Part shown: piece by piece, positions 40,374-50,250 of the stretch
Layout: each line of letters opens with the position of its first letter
Position numbering within the stretch: the stretch's first letter is position 1
Origin: an uncultured Bacteroidales bacterium
GTDB taxonomy: Bacteria > Bacteroidota > Bacteroidia > Bacteroidales > UBA932
Direction of reading: 5' to 3'
Length of the DNA stretch: 64,000 nucleotides
Assembly: GCA_947177525.1 (NCBI GenBank)
Contig: CAMWUW010000006.1
Span: 1-64,000, forward strand
The notes under the pieces: generated by a model
Databases searched by the model: none
Seen by the model: only the letters and a program-made list of their open reading frames with translations
What the model was told of the DNA's origin: nothing
Program-made: the position numbers and the translations under genes

Positions 40374-42332
40374 ATGAAAAATTGGAGTAAATTTTTGATT
40401 GGCGCCTGTGTTGTGGCGCTGTCTGCCTCATGCAGCGAAAAGGTGCTGGACGGCGGAAAGACAGGTCCGGATAATGTGAATCCGAAAGATGCAGTTTATA
40501 TGAATGTTGCCGTACAGCTTCCTGTAGGCCCCGGTACTCGTAGCGTTACCAATCCGGGCGGCGGCAGCAACAGTGGTACGGAGATAGGAAAGGATTACGA
40601 GAATGTCGTAAAATCCATTCTGCTTGTGCTTGCTGACAACAATAATAAATTCATTGCTTACGGTGAGCATACGGAGAACATCAACGAAGTGGCCAACGGC
40701 AAAGTTTCCACTGTGCACAGTATTACAAAATCCACTCTGAAAGAATATTATGGCGATGACAACAGCCTTACTGAAGCAGAGCGCGGAATAAAGGTGTTTG
40801 TTTTCTGCAATCCTACGGCCGAATTGAAAGAGCATATTGAAACAGTGAGCAAGGGAACGGATACAGAAAAGGCTGACTGGTACAATGTGGCATGCAAGAT
40901 AAACGAGACTCCGGACGGCAAGTCTGACAATGCGGCCATCTGGGGCGGCAATGACCATAAGGCTGGATTCCTGATGTCTGTAGCTGATCTTTCGAAAGCA
41001 GGAAAGAAGCTTCCTGCAACTTTCGCCGAGTGGGACAGCTATACTTCAATTGACAAGGCGTTCAATTTGTCAGGCATCAACAATGCATATACCGACAAAG
41101 AGATAAACAACGGCGGGGCAATTCCTGTGGAGCGTGCCGTTGCCCGTTTTGATTTCCGTGACGGAAGCCCGAAAGACAACACTTATGATGTGGTGACGAA
41201 TAAGGAAGGGCATCTTCTCGTGCAGATTCAGCTTCAGAAGATGGCTCTTGTGAATATGAGCAAGGAATTCTATTATCTGCGCAGGGTATCTCCTACAGGT
41301 AATGATGATGACAATGTGCTCTGCGGAACCGAGACTTCTGACAATTATGTGATGGACACCGACGCTGCCGAAAAGAGGGACGATACCATAATAAACAACA
41401 AGGCCTATGCTGATCATTTCAATTTCTGTCTAGGACATGTTGACGGTGATAAATGGACCATTGATGCGGCGGCACGTGACCAGTGGTATACTTCCAAAGT
41501 GTCTGATGTCCTTGGCGGAGAGGAAGACAATGATGAAGGATGGAAGCCTGTTGCGTCTTCAGGCTATCATATCTGGCGCTATGTCACTGAAAATACTATT
41601 CCGTCTGCCACTATGCAGAAGAACGGCATATCTACCGGAGTCGTGTTCAAAGGAAAGATGATTGCTGCAGACGGTGCTTCCGGCTCGTTGGCAGATGCTC
41701 TCAAGACAGCTACCGGCGATCCTGGGGATGCCATCCTGTATTCTTATTCCAACAATATCTATGTGACATGGAAAGAGGTCCGTGCCATTGCAATTGAAGA
41801 GGGAGCCGGCAGCGAGCTTTACCAGGATGTATTCGGAAAGGGCATTAATGTCACTCCTGTAGCAGAAAAACCTGCAGAAGGTGAAACTGCCGCTGTAGAG
41901 GCTGTCTATAGTGATGATCCAAGCAGCCCTGACTATCTGTGGAACGTTTGGCATAACGAAAACAATCATGCTGCAGGACATGAGTCTCTGGCTGCATTCA
42001 AGAAAGCTGCGACATCGGCTAAGTTCACGCTCTATGAGTCAAGCCGCGATGCTGAATACGGGGCCGGCTACTATTGCTACTATTTCTATTGGAACCGCCA
42101 TAATGACAATGGCAACAGCGGTGTCATGAGTCCTATGGAGTTTGCCGTTGTGCGCAACAATGTCTACAAACTTGCCGTCACTAACATAAGCAGGCTCGGA
42201 CATCCTCGCATTTCCGACAATAACCCTGATCCTGTGGACCCAGACGATCCGGATGAGAAGGGAGATGTGTACCTGACTGTTTCCGTGGAGGTACTTCCTT
42301 GGACAGTTCGCGTGAACAATATAGAATTCTAA
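40374..42332 (+). CDS. Mfa1/FimA-type fimbrial major subunit
   Basis: Lipobox LSASC; YMNVAVQLPVGPGTRS; C-terminal VYLTVSVEVLPWTVRVNNIEF; operon position. Confidence 0.85.
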   Translation: MKNWSKFLIGACVVALSASCSEKVLDGGKTGPDNVNPKDAVYMNVAVQLPVGPGTRSVTNPGGGSNSGTEIGKDYENVVKSILLVLADNNNKFIAYGEHTENINEVANGKVSTVHSITKSTLKEYYGDDNSLTEAERGIKVFVFCNPTAELKEHIETVSKGTDTEKADWYNVACKINETPDGKSDNAAIWGGNDHKAGFLMSVADLSKAGKKLPATFAEWDSYTSIDKAFNLSGINNAYTDKEINNGGAIPVERAVARFDFRDGSPKDNTYDVVTNKEGHLLVQIQLQKMALVNMSKEFYYLRRVSPTGNDDDNVLCGTETSDNYVMDTDAAEKRDDTIINNKAYADHFNFCLGHVDGDKWTIDAAARDQWYTSKVSDVLGGEEDNDEGWKPVASSGYHIWRYVTENTIPSATMQKNGISTGVVFKGKMIAADGASGSLADALKTATGDPGDAILYSYSNNIYVTWKEVRAIAIEEGAGSELYQDVFGKGINVTPVAEKPAEGETAAVEAVYSDDPSSPDYLWNVWHNENNHAAGHESLAAFKKAATSAKFTLYESSRDAEYGAGYYCYYFYWNRHNDNGNSGVMSPMEFAVVRNNVYKLAVTNISRLGHPRISDNNPDPVDPDDPDEKGDVYLTVSVEVLPWTVRVNNIEF

Positions 42333-42336
42333 AGAT

Positions 42337-43359
42337 TTGGAAATGCGAAGCGGAAAACGGCATATAATTTCAACATTTGCAGGTGCGGTCTTGTGTGCCG
42401 CATCTGCAGGTGTTGCCTTTTCGTCCTGCGAACGCATCTATGATGATCTTGACCCATGTCCTCACGGAGTGTCGCTGCGGTTTGTCTATGACTATAATAT
42501 GGAATATGCCAATGCGTTTCCGTCAAATGTGGATTGCCTTACGCTCTACATTTATGACGGTGACGGCAATTATGTGGACACGGAGACCGTTACAGGCGCG
42601 CAGCTTCAGGACGAAAACTGGCGGATGACGCTGGACCTCGAGAAAGGGAATTATCATTTTATTGCCTATGGGGGACTTGCCTGCGGACAGGAGACTTTTT
42701 CTGTGCTCCGCGAGCCTGATGCCTCAAGCACGGATACGGAACTGAGGGTTGAGCTGGACAAGACCCGTCTTTCTGCCCAGGAGGCGGGCGACAGGCGTCT
42801 GCATGATATGTTCTGGGGTGAGCTGTCTTTGGCTACGGCTGACCTTTATAGTGAAGGGACAGTCAAGATGATGAAGAACACAAACAATATAAGGATTGTG
42901 CTTCAGCAGCTTAACGGCGAGCCTGTCAGGGTTGATGATTTCGAATTTGCGATAACGGATGACAATACTCTTTTCGGACATGACAACGATTTGATTCCCA
43001 ATGGAATGGTTACGTATGCTCCATGGGCTTCCGGTGAGGCAGTTGCCGGAATGTCCGGAGACGGGGAGCCTGTCGTTGTGGCATTTTCGGAGTTCTCGGT
43101 TTCGCGCCTGATGAAAAAGAATTCTCCAAGGCTGACCATCAGACTGAAGAAGGACGGACGTGAAGTCGTGGATATTCCGCTGAATGACTATCTTCTTCTC
43201 CTGAAGAGCGAGCTGTATGCCAAGATGCCTGCCCAGGAGTTTCTCGACAGGGAGAGCGTATGGTCCATGGTATTCTTCCTCGGAAGCGACATGAGCTGGA
43301 TCAGGACTCATATCAAGATTAATGACTGGACAGTGAGAATCAATAATGCGGAGATGTAA
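42337..43359 (+). CDS. FimB/Mfa2-family fimbrial anchor subunit
   Basis: Lipoprotein; CERIYDDLDPCPHGVSLRFVYDYNMEYANAFPSNVDCLTLYIYDGDGNYV; follows major subunit. Confidence 0.87.
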   Translation: MEMRSGKRHIISTFAGAVLCAASAGVAFSSCERIYDDLDPCPHGVSLRFVYDYNMEYANAFPSNVDCLTLYIYDGDGNYVDTETVTGAQLQDENWRMTLDLEKGNYHFIAYGGLACGQETFSVLREPDASSTDTELRVELDKTRLSAQEAGDRRLHDMFWGELSLATADLYSEGTVKMMKNTNNIRIVLQQLNGEPVRVDDFEFAITDDNTLFGHDNDLIPNGMVTYAPWASGEAVAGMSGDGEPVVVAFSEFSVSRLMKKNSPRLTIRLKKDGREVVDIPLNDYLLLLKSELYAKMPAQEFLDRESVWSMVFFLGSDMSWIRTHIKINDWTVRINNAEM

Positions 43360-43360
43360 A

Positions 43361-44401
43361 ATGGGACGTTTGGTTTCATCTGTCATATTGTGCCTAATGT
43401 CTATGCCGGCATTTTTCGCTTGCGGCTCTGTCGCGGAGTTTGAGGTGGCAGGCGGAGAGGAGACTGAATATGTCAATCTGGACATAAGCGTTGCAATGTC
43501 CGATGTGTCCGGCGCGCCCACAAGGGCAGGGGAGGAAGATGCAGCGAATGACAATGAAAAAATGCAGAGTCTTCGTATTGTCATTGTACGCGGGGACATG
43601 ACAGTCGAGGCTAACAGGCGCATTAATCTGAAGGCTGTACTGAATCATGAGGACGAAACATTCAAGGTTGCGGCAAATGAGAGGAAGACCATATATCTCT
43701 TTGTGAACGAGGATGCGGAGTTCGTGTCTGAAACGGACAATCTAAGGCGCAAGGTCGTGGATTATGACCTGGGAGGAATAGCTGTGGGACAGCCGTTCCC
43801 GGCATCTGACATAGAGAACCTGAAAGTAAGCCTTGCCAGCAGGTCCGAACAGGTGGCCGGCCCTCTGCCCATGAGCGGGAAACACTATGTGGATGTGCCT
43901 GGCCAGGACCACTCCTGCCGTCTTTTTGTGACAAGGGCTGCGGTGAAGTTCTCTTTCCACATAACCAATAACAGCACTGAGGAAATCAGTCTTGGAGGAG
44001 TTACCATAAGCAAGATGGCACGTGAGGAATGGTATGTTCCGCATGCCGTATATGACGCGGACGGTAACGTTGTCGAATATGAAGTGCCGCCTCTCGAAGG
44101 AGACAACGGACAGTACATTTTCAGGAATGATTTTGCGCCGTCAATACCGGTCACTGTCGGTGGCACGGTGGACTTGAGGCCTATTTATTTGCTGGAAGGC
44201 AAATACAAGGATGATTATTCGATGTCGCTTTTCGTAGGAGGCACAGAAAGGCATGCTGCCCTGTTTGATAATCTTCCGGACCTTCCGCGCAACACTCATG
44301 TGGTTGTGAATGTGACGATAAAAAAGGATGCGCGCATTGTATGGGAAGTCGACGTGGTCCCTTATGATGTCGTGGATCTCTTCCCGGGATTCGGAAAATA
44401 A
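43361..44401 (+). CDS. Accessory fimbrial subunit (Mfa3/FimC-like lipoprotein)
   Basis: Lipobox PAFFAC; fimbrillin-like architecture; start placed at MGRLVSS. Confidence 0.7.
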   Translation: MGRLVSSVILCLMSMPAFFACGSVAEFEVAGGEETEYVNLDISVAMSDVSGAPTRAGEEDAANDNEKMQSLRIVIVRGDMTVEANRRINLKAVLNHEDETFKVAANERKTIYLFVNEDAEFVSETDNLRRKVVDYDLGGIAVGQPFPASDIENLKVSLASRSEQVAGPLPMSGKHYVDVPGQDHSCRLFVTRAAVKFSFHITNNSTEEISLGGVTISKMAREEWYVPHAVYDADGNVVEYEVPPLEGDNGQYIFRNDFAPSIPVTVGGTVDLRPIYLLEGKYKDDYSMSLFVGGTERHAALFDNLPDLPRNTHVVVNVTIKKDARIVWEVDVVPYDVVDLFPGFGK

Positions 44402-44427
44402 TGAAGAATTGAAGTTTTGTAGGAGAA

Positions 44428-47241
44428 ATGAACCATAGAATCATATATGTTTTGTTTGCATGCCTTGCTTTGTCCGGACTGTCCGCCTGCATAGAGGAGC
44501 CTATGTTTGAGGATATGCCTCTGGGCGAGGGAGAGAGCACGGTGTCTTTCGGAGCTGTGTTCCGTCCTATGGAAGAGACGATGCTCGGAAAGACCCGCAG
44601 TGTCGGGGGCGATGAAATCAGGGACATAAATGATATGTCTGTCGTGATGTATAGGGAGGACGGCTCCCTTGCATCCTATTATTATTTTGATGAAGACATG
44701 CTCACTATAACGGATGAGCCTCGTCCCGGCCATGAAGAGAGCGTGACCAAGAACGTTTCATTCCAGTGTAAGGTCCCTTACGGAAGATACCGTATTTATG
44801 CCATTGCGAATATGGGCAATCTTACCGAAGATGACCGTCTCCTGACAGAAGACGGATTCAGGGCTTTGCCGCTTGAGTGGAACAATAAGAATATTACGGA
44901 CAATAATCAGATGTCCGGTTATTTCAGTGATTCCAAGTCCACAGCCTATGCCTCGGGCGAAGTTCCGCTTCTGACCATAGGCAAGTCAGACATTAGCCTT
45001 CATGCCTGGATAAGGCGTGCTGCCTCGAAGGTTACTGTCGCTTTCAAAGCGGACAGCTTGTATGACAACATATATGTTTATATCCAGTCAGCCCAGATAA
45101 AGGATATCCCGCTCGGCTGCAAGCTGGTTGATGAGAATGTCCCTGTTTCCGCGGAAGAGCTTCTTCACGAGGGGGATACTATACAGTTCGGCCGGGGCGA
45201 TGATTATCATGCATGGCCTGCGCTTTCATGCGGACGCGGTGCAAACAGATACGGAAACCATGACCATGATGCCCCTTCGCTGTTTTTTTATGAAAATATG
45301 CAGGGGATTCACCCGAACAAGCATATATACCAGAATTTTAAGAGCAAGGACAATGTCCCTTATGGTACGTACGTCGAAGTGAAGGGATATTATATCAACA
45401 AGTCATCCGCCAACCCTTCGTATGGTGCAATCACATACCGGTGCATGCTCGGAAAGAACATGAAGGACGATTTCAATGCCGAGAGGAATACGCACTATAA
45501 GCTTACCCTTGAATTTAAGAGGAATGCCAATGATGTTGACTGGCATATTGAGTATGACTATGAGCCGGCTCCGCCTGAGATTATGGTTCCGAGCCCGATT
45601 TATATATCGTATCTGGCCAATCAGAGCGTTGATATTCCTGTCACCATATACTATGACAAAAATATTACATCGGTCAAGTCCGTGACTGCGGAAATCATAC
45701 GTAATGACTGGGGATTCGAGGGACATAAATATGATTATACCAACAAGGAACTGACCAACGGATTTCTTTCTCTGGAACTGATGAACACGAATGCTTTGAC
45801 GGACAGAGTAAAACAATATGCCCCGAAAAAGACCTATACTGAGTTCGATGAGGTTACTGATGAAAAGTATACGATAAGGGTTCCGGTTTATACAAGGCCC
45901 ATGGATATGGGCAGCAGCTTCTCCGGAAACAATTATTTTGTCGGGCGAAGGCGTTATGCCACTGTACGGCTGACAGTTACGCTTGATGACGAAAGTGTGG
46001 CCGTAAAGCCTTTTGACGTGGAGATAATCCAGTCCCGGCGTCTGGTGAATCCTAAGGGCGTGTGGCGTAAATGGGATTCGGAAAAGCCATTCCGCATTAC
46101 ATTGAAGAATTCTGATTCTGATCCTACCGTGGCTACGGTCTTTGAGCCTCTTCCTTCTGACGGCCCGTGGACTGCTTCGATTGTGAAAGGCGCCGATTGG
46201 GTGCGGATCAAAGATACCGAAAGCCAGACTTGGGGAACAGAAGATGTGACTGGAGGCACAGGCTCTAAGATAGAGTTTGACTACAAGCCGGCCTCCAAGT
46301 GTTCGAGTGAGAACGAAAGCCGCTTCGGACTGATTGAGATAAAATTCCATAACAATACCTGTACGCACATGGTGCTGGTGAGCCAGGGGACTGCTCCTGT
46401 CGAGCTTGACGGCAGGAAATGGCACATGACCAATCTTGAATTTGGGGACAAAGATGTTGACAATCCTCTTTTGGAAGGGTCTATGTTTGCGTTCGGCAAT
46501 CAGAATGAAGCGATTATGTCATCAAATAACATTAAGGAAGGGTATGGGTTTGATATACCTTGTGTAAATAAGCAGTTTGATGTCTATATAAGTTCTCAAA
46601 AGAGCATCAAGAAACTTGCAGATATAGCCGCAAACAAAAACAGAGGATTTGTGTATGGAGAAGGGGCTGCCAGCAGAGTTGCCAATGCTGATGATTGGGC
46701 CACGCTTGTCGCAGATAAATATCGCCGTTATTACGGCATACTATACGGAGACGAGTGTGAAGAGACGCTAAGTTCCAATATCGTGACCAATACATACACG
46801 AATGAAGGAGACGAGAAAGGTATGAGAGGATGCTTCGTTTGTGATACCCTGACAGGCAAACACCTGTTCTTTCCTATCGGGAATACCGGTTATGGCCGCA
46901 GAAAATATGAAGACAAGTATTTTGCTTATAAGGATGACGGGAAGTATGGTGATCTGCGTAAAACGGAATATGGAGTGTTGAAATATTCTGACAGAGCTGA
47001 GGAAATGCCTCAAGTAAGGGCCGAGATGGTGCCTAATTATTATAGTTTGTATAATGAGCCTGGAGCTATTTATTGGTATGAGCAAGGGGTGAAGTATGTG
47101 TCTCAGGAGGGGACCGAAAATTGGCACTATGGCTTTGATGTCAATTATTTTAGTTTGGGCTTTGAGGAATTTACGACGGAAAATGTTTTTAACAATGGCT
47201 GGCGTTCCGATTTCTGTTTCGTCCGCAGGATAGACAACTGA
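44428..47241 (+). CDS. DUF4906-like large fimbrial/tip protein
   Basis: 937 aa lipoprotein (GLSACIEEP), last gene of pilus operon; fimbrillin-like N-terminus. Confidence 0.7.
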   Translation: MNHRIIYVLFACLALSGLSACIEEPMFEDMPLGEGESTVSFGAVFRPMEETMLGKTRSVGGDEIRDINDMSVVMYREDGSLASYYYFDEDMLTITDEPRPGHEESVTKNVSFQCKVPYGRYRIYAIANMGNLTEDDRLLTEDGFRALPLEWNNKNITDNNQMSGYFSDSKSTAYASGEVPLLTIGKSDISLHAWIRRAASKVTVAFKADSLYDNIYVYIQSAQIKDIPLGCKLVDENVPVSAEELLHEGDTIQFGRGDDYHAWPALSCGRGANRYGNHDHDAPSLFFYENMQGIHPNKHIYQNFKSKDNVPYGTYVEVKGYYINKSSANPSYGAITYRCMLGKNMKDDFNAERNTHYKLTLEFKRNANDVDWHIEYDYEPAPPEIMVPSPIYISYLANQSVDIPVTIYYDKNITSVKSVTAEIIRNDWGFEGHKYDYTNKELTNGFLSLELMNTNALTDRVKQYAPKKTYTEFDEVTDEKYTIRVPVYTRPMDMGSSFSGNNYFVGRRRYATVRLTVTLDDESVAVKPFDVEIIQSRRLVNPKGVWRKWDSEKPFRITLKNSDSDPTVATVFEPLPSDGPWTASIVKGADWVRIKDTESQTWGTEDVTGGTGSKIEFDYKPASKCSSENESRFGLIEIKFHNNTCTHMVLVSQGTAPVELDGRKWHMTNLEFGDKDVDNPLLEGSMFAFGNQNEAIMSSNNIKEGYGFDIPCVNKQFDVYISSQKSIKKLADIAANKNRGFVYGEGAASRVANADDWATLVADKYRRYYGILYGDECEETLSSNIVTNTYTNEGDEKGMRGCFVCDTLTGKHLFFPIGNTGYGRRKYEDKYFAYKDDGKYGDLRKTEYGVLKYSDRAEEMPQVRAEMVPNYYSLYNEPGAIYWYEQGVKYVSQEGTENWHYGFDVNYFSLGFEEFTTENVFNNGWRSDFCFVRRIDN

Positions 47242-47286
47242 CGCTTGTAATATAAAGGGGGCAAAGCCGCACCATATCGAATATTG

Positions 47287-47330
47287 ATGCCCGCTTCCAG
47301 AAGATTGACCTAATCTGTGGAAGCGGGCAT
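47287..47330 (+). terminator. Intrinsic terminator of pilus operon
   Basis: ATGCCCGCTTCCA / TGGAAGCGGGCAT 13-bp stem with inner AGATT/AATCT, followed by TTTTT. Confidence 0.88.
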
Positions 47331-47538
47331 TTTTTGCATTCGGCAGGGCACTATTTCAGAATTATGCTTGAAAGCTTGAGAAAGCTGGCTGGCTGAATGA
47401 ATGTCGTTCCGTCGGTTCCTTTGCATATAAGGTCAAGCTTCGTAAGTTTTCCGTTCTGGAAATTATAGCAGAAATTTGTCGGATTTTTCACAAAATCAAG
47501 ACAAAGTGCCGTATGCTGATTATGTGGGATATGCGTGA

Positions 47539-47569
47539 TTGGAATTTTTGCCGGAAATTCATACCTTTG
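47539..47569 (+). promoter_or_regulatory. Candidate proS promoter
   Basis: TTG-N20-TACCTTTG. Confidence 0.6.
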
Positions 47570-47650
47570 CGGATTGTTCGGGTCAGTATGCGGCTTGGTG
47601 CCCTTTTGTCCGGACAATCCGCTTTGTTTAATCTATAATGTATTGATATA

Positions 47651-49132
47651 ATGGCAAAAGAAGTTACAAAAAGGTCTGATGACTATTCTAAGTGGTATGA
47701 CAATCTTGTCGTAAAGGCAGACCTTGCGGAGCGCTCCGCAGTTAGGGGATGCATGGTCATAAAGCCATACGGCTATGCTATCTGGGAAAAAATGCAGCAG
47801 GTTCTTGACAAAATGTTCAAGGATACCGGACATGTCAACGCATATTTCCCTCTTTTTATCCCGAAGTCTTTCCTTAGCAGGGAGGCTGAGCATGTGGAAG
47901 GATTTGCCAAGGAGTGCGCCGTTGTGACTCACCACAGGCTTATGGCCAACCCTGACGGTTCTGGTGTGGTTGTCGATCCTTCCGCAAGGCTTGAGGAGGA
48001 ACTTGTCGTGAGGCCGACTTCCGAAACCATTATCTGGAATACATACAAAAACTGGGTGACATCATGGAGGGATCTCCCGATAATGTGCAACCAGTGGGCG
48101 AATGTGGTTCGCTGGGAGATGCGTACCCGCCTTTTCCTCCGCACCGCAGAATTCCTCTGGCAGGAGGGACACACTGCACATTCAACAGAGCAGGAGGCTG
48201 TGGCAGAGGCTACCAAGATGGTCGGGGTCTATGCTGACTTTGCGCGAAACTGGATGGCTCTTCCGGTGGTCGTAGGGCATAAGAGTCCTAATGAGAGATT
48301 TGCCGGTGCGCTTGACACCATGACAATAGAAGCACTCATGCAGGACGGAAAGGCTCTTCAGGCAGGTACATCCCACTTCCTTGGCCAGAATTTTGCCAAG
48401 GCCTTCGACGTGATGTTCACGAACAAGGAAGGAAAGCAGGAATATGTCTGGGCAACTTCATGGGGAGTGTCGACCCGTCTTATGGGAGCGCTCATCATGG
48501 CTCATGGTGACGACAACGGTCTTGTGCTGCCTCCGAAGCTTGCGCCGATCCAGGTTGTGATGGTCCCTATTGTCGGAAAGGATGAGGATGGCAACAGGGC
48601 AATCTTTGAAAAGATGGATGAGCTGAAGAAGGAACTTGAGGCGCACGGGCACAGCGTGAAGATTGATGACCGTGACACTCTGCGTCCGGGATTCAAGTTT
48701 GCGGAATGGGAACTTAAGGGAGTTCCGGTACGTCTTGCCATCGGTGCCCGCGACCTTGCCAACGGAACGGTAGAAGTGGCCCGACGTGACACAGGAGAGA
48801 AGATAACGGCTTCTGTTGACGGACTCGGCAAGAGGATTGAGGACCTGCTGGATGAGATTCAGGCAAACATTTATGAGAGGGCGCTGAAATTCCGTGATTC
48901 GAGCATCCGAAAGGTTGACACCTGGGAGGAGTTCAAGGAAGAAATCACAAAGGGAGGATTTCTGCTTTGCCATTGGGACGGAACCCCTGAGACTGAGGAG
49001 AAAATCAAGGAGGAGACCAAGGCCACAATACGCTGCATACCTATGGACAGTGCAGTCTGCGAGGAAGAAGGCGCATGCATATATACCGGTAAGCCGTCGC
49101 ACCGCAGGGTTTTGTTCGCAATCTCCTATTAG
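47651..49132 (+). CDS. proS: Prolyl-tRNA synthetase (short, archaeal/eukaryotic-type)
   Basis: [59 protein letters not shown]-terminal ...RRVLFAISY. Confidence 0.96.
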   Translation: MAKEVTKRSDDYSKWYDNLVVKADLAERSAVRGCMVIKPYGYAIWEKMQQVLDKMFKDTGHVNAYFPLFIPKSFLSREAEHVEGFAKECAVVTHHRLMANPDGSGVVVDPSARLEEELVVRPTSETIIWNTYKNWVTSWRDLPIMCNQWANVVRWEMRTRLFLRTAEFLWQEGHTAHSTEQEAVAEATKMVGVYADFARNWMALPVVVGHKSPNERFAGALDTMTIEALMQDGKALQAGTSHFLGQNFAKAFDVMFTNKEGKQEYVWATSWGVSTRLMGALIMAHGDDNGLVLPPKLAPIQVVMVPIVGKDEDGNRAIFEKMDELKKELEAHGHSVKIDDRDTLRPGFKFAEWELKGVPVRLAIGARDLANGTVEVARRDTGEKITASVDGLGKRIEDLLDEIQANIYERALKFRDSSIRKVDTWEEFKEEITKGGFLLCHWDGTPETEEKIKEETKATIRCIPMDSAVCEEEGACIYTGKPSHRRVLFAISY

Positions 49133-49153
49133 AATGAATTTATAATTGACAGT

Positions 49154-50221
49154 ATGATGAAACGGATATTTCTGATTTCTGTTGCGTTTCTGGCAGCATT
49201 GGTGCCTTCTTTTGCACAGGATGTACAGCAGGCTGCAGCAGAGGCGGCTGAGGCTATAACAACGGCTCCGGCTGCGGAGGCCAAGATCGTTAAACCGAAA
49301 TATTGGGACAATTCCCTCAAGACACAGATAAATGTCGGACAGACTTCGCTTACCAACTGGGCTGCCGGCGGTGACAACACGGTGTCGCTCCAGGGCTTCA
49401 TTGATGCCAATGCAAACTATAAGAAGAATGAGCTTTTCTGGAACAACAGGCTTCAGCTTGACTATGGCTTCCTGTATGCTTCCTCCAAGCCGATTCTTCA
49501 GAAGAATGCAGACCGCATATACCTTGAGAGCAAATTCGGATACAAGACCGAGAAGATGAAGAATCTGTATTTCTCGGCTAACTACGACTTCAAGTCACAG
49601 TTTTCAAACGGTTATGAATACAAGACGCCGGGAGTGGACAATATAGAGGAAATGGCCCGAAAGGACCAGATACAGGCATGGAAGGATGCCCGTGTTCTGA
49701 AGTCAGGCTTCCTTGCCCCTGCATATACCAATCTCGCCCTCGGTATCGACTATACCCCCACCAAGTGGCTTACCGTGAACTTCGCGCCTGTCACCGGAGG
49801 TTTCGTGATTGTCCGTGATACGCTTCTGAGACAGAGCTACAGCATGGCTCCTAAGAAGGGTGTGACAGAAGTCAAAGGCGGAGCTGATCTCCGTAATTAC
49901 CGCTTCGAGCTCGGTGCCCAGCTGAAACTTGACGTTAAGGTAAATGTGAACGACAACTTCTCATACTCTTCACAGGTGGTGCTTTTCTCAAACTATCTTG
50001 ACCATCCTGAGAATCTGCGCGTAAACTGGGACAACCGCTTTGACTGGAAGATTGCCAAGTATTTCTCGTTTACGCTCACAACCAATCTCATCTACGATGA
50101 CAAGATCATGATCAAGTCGGACAAGGATATAGATAAGTTCCCTGACGGAAGGCAGAGGGTACAGTTCAAGGAGACGCTTGCATTCGGTTTCACATATACG
50201 ATTGTAAGCAAAAAGAATTGA
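49154..50221 (+). CDS. DUF3078-like exported protein
   Basis: Signal peptide; YWDNSLKTQINVGQTSLTNWAAGGDNTVSLQGFIDANANYKKNELFWNNRLQLDYGF. Confidence 0.85.
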   Translation: MMKRIFLISVAFLAALVPSFAQDVQQAAAEAAEAITTAPAAEAKIVKPKYWDNSLKTQINVGQTSLTNWAAGGDNTVSLQGFIDANANYKKNELFWNNRLQLDYGFLYASSKPILQKNADRIYLESKFGYKTEKMKNLYFSANYDFKSQFSNGYEYKTPGVDNIEEMARKDQIQAWKDARVLKSGFLAPAYTNLALGIDYTPTKWLTVNFAPVTGGFVIVRDTLLRQSYSMAPKKGVTEVKGGADLRNYRFELGAQLKLDVKVNVNDNFSYSSQVVLFSNYLDHPENLRVNWDNRFDWKIAKYFSFTLTTNLIYDDKIMIKSDKDIDKFPDGRQRVQFKETLAFGFTYTIVSKKN

Positions 50222-50250
50222 TGATGATTCAGGCTCGTTTTGATTAAATA

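Noticed and set aside
42724-43623. Minus-strand 299-aa ORF
   Set aside because: Antisense to FimB/Mfa2-like gene; no recognisable domain
45403-46425. Minus-strand 340-aa ORF
   Set aside because: Antisense to the DUF4906-like pilus gene; composition typical of shadow ORF
47351-47617. Minus-strand 88-aa ORF between the pilus terminator and proS
   Set aside because: No recognisable motif, no start signal; overlaps the proS promoter region
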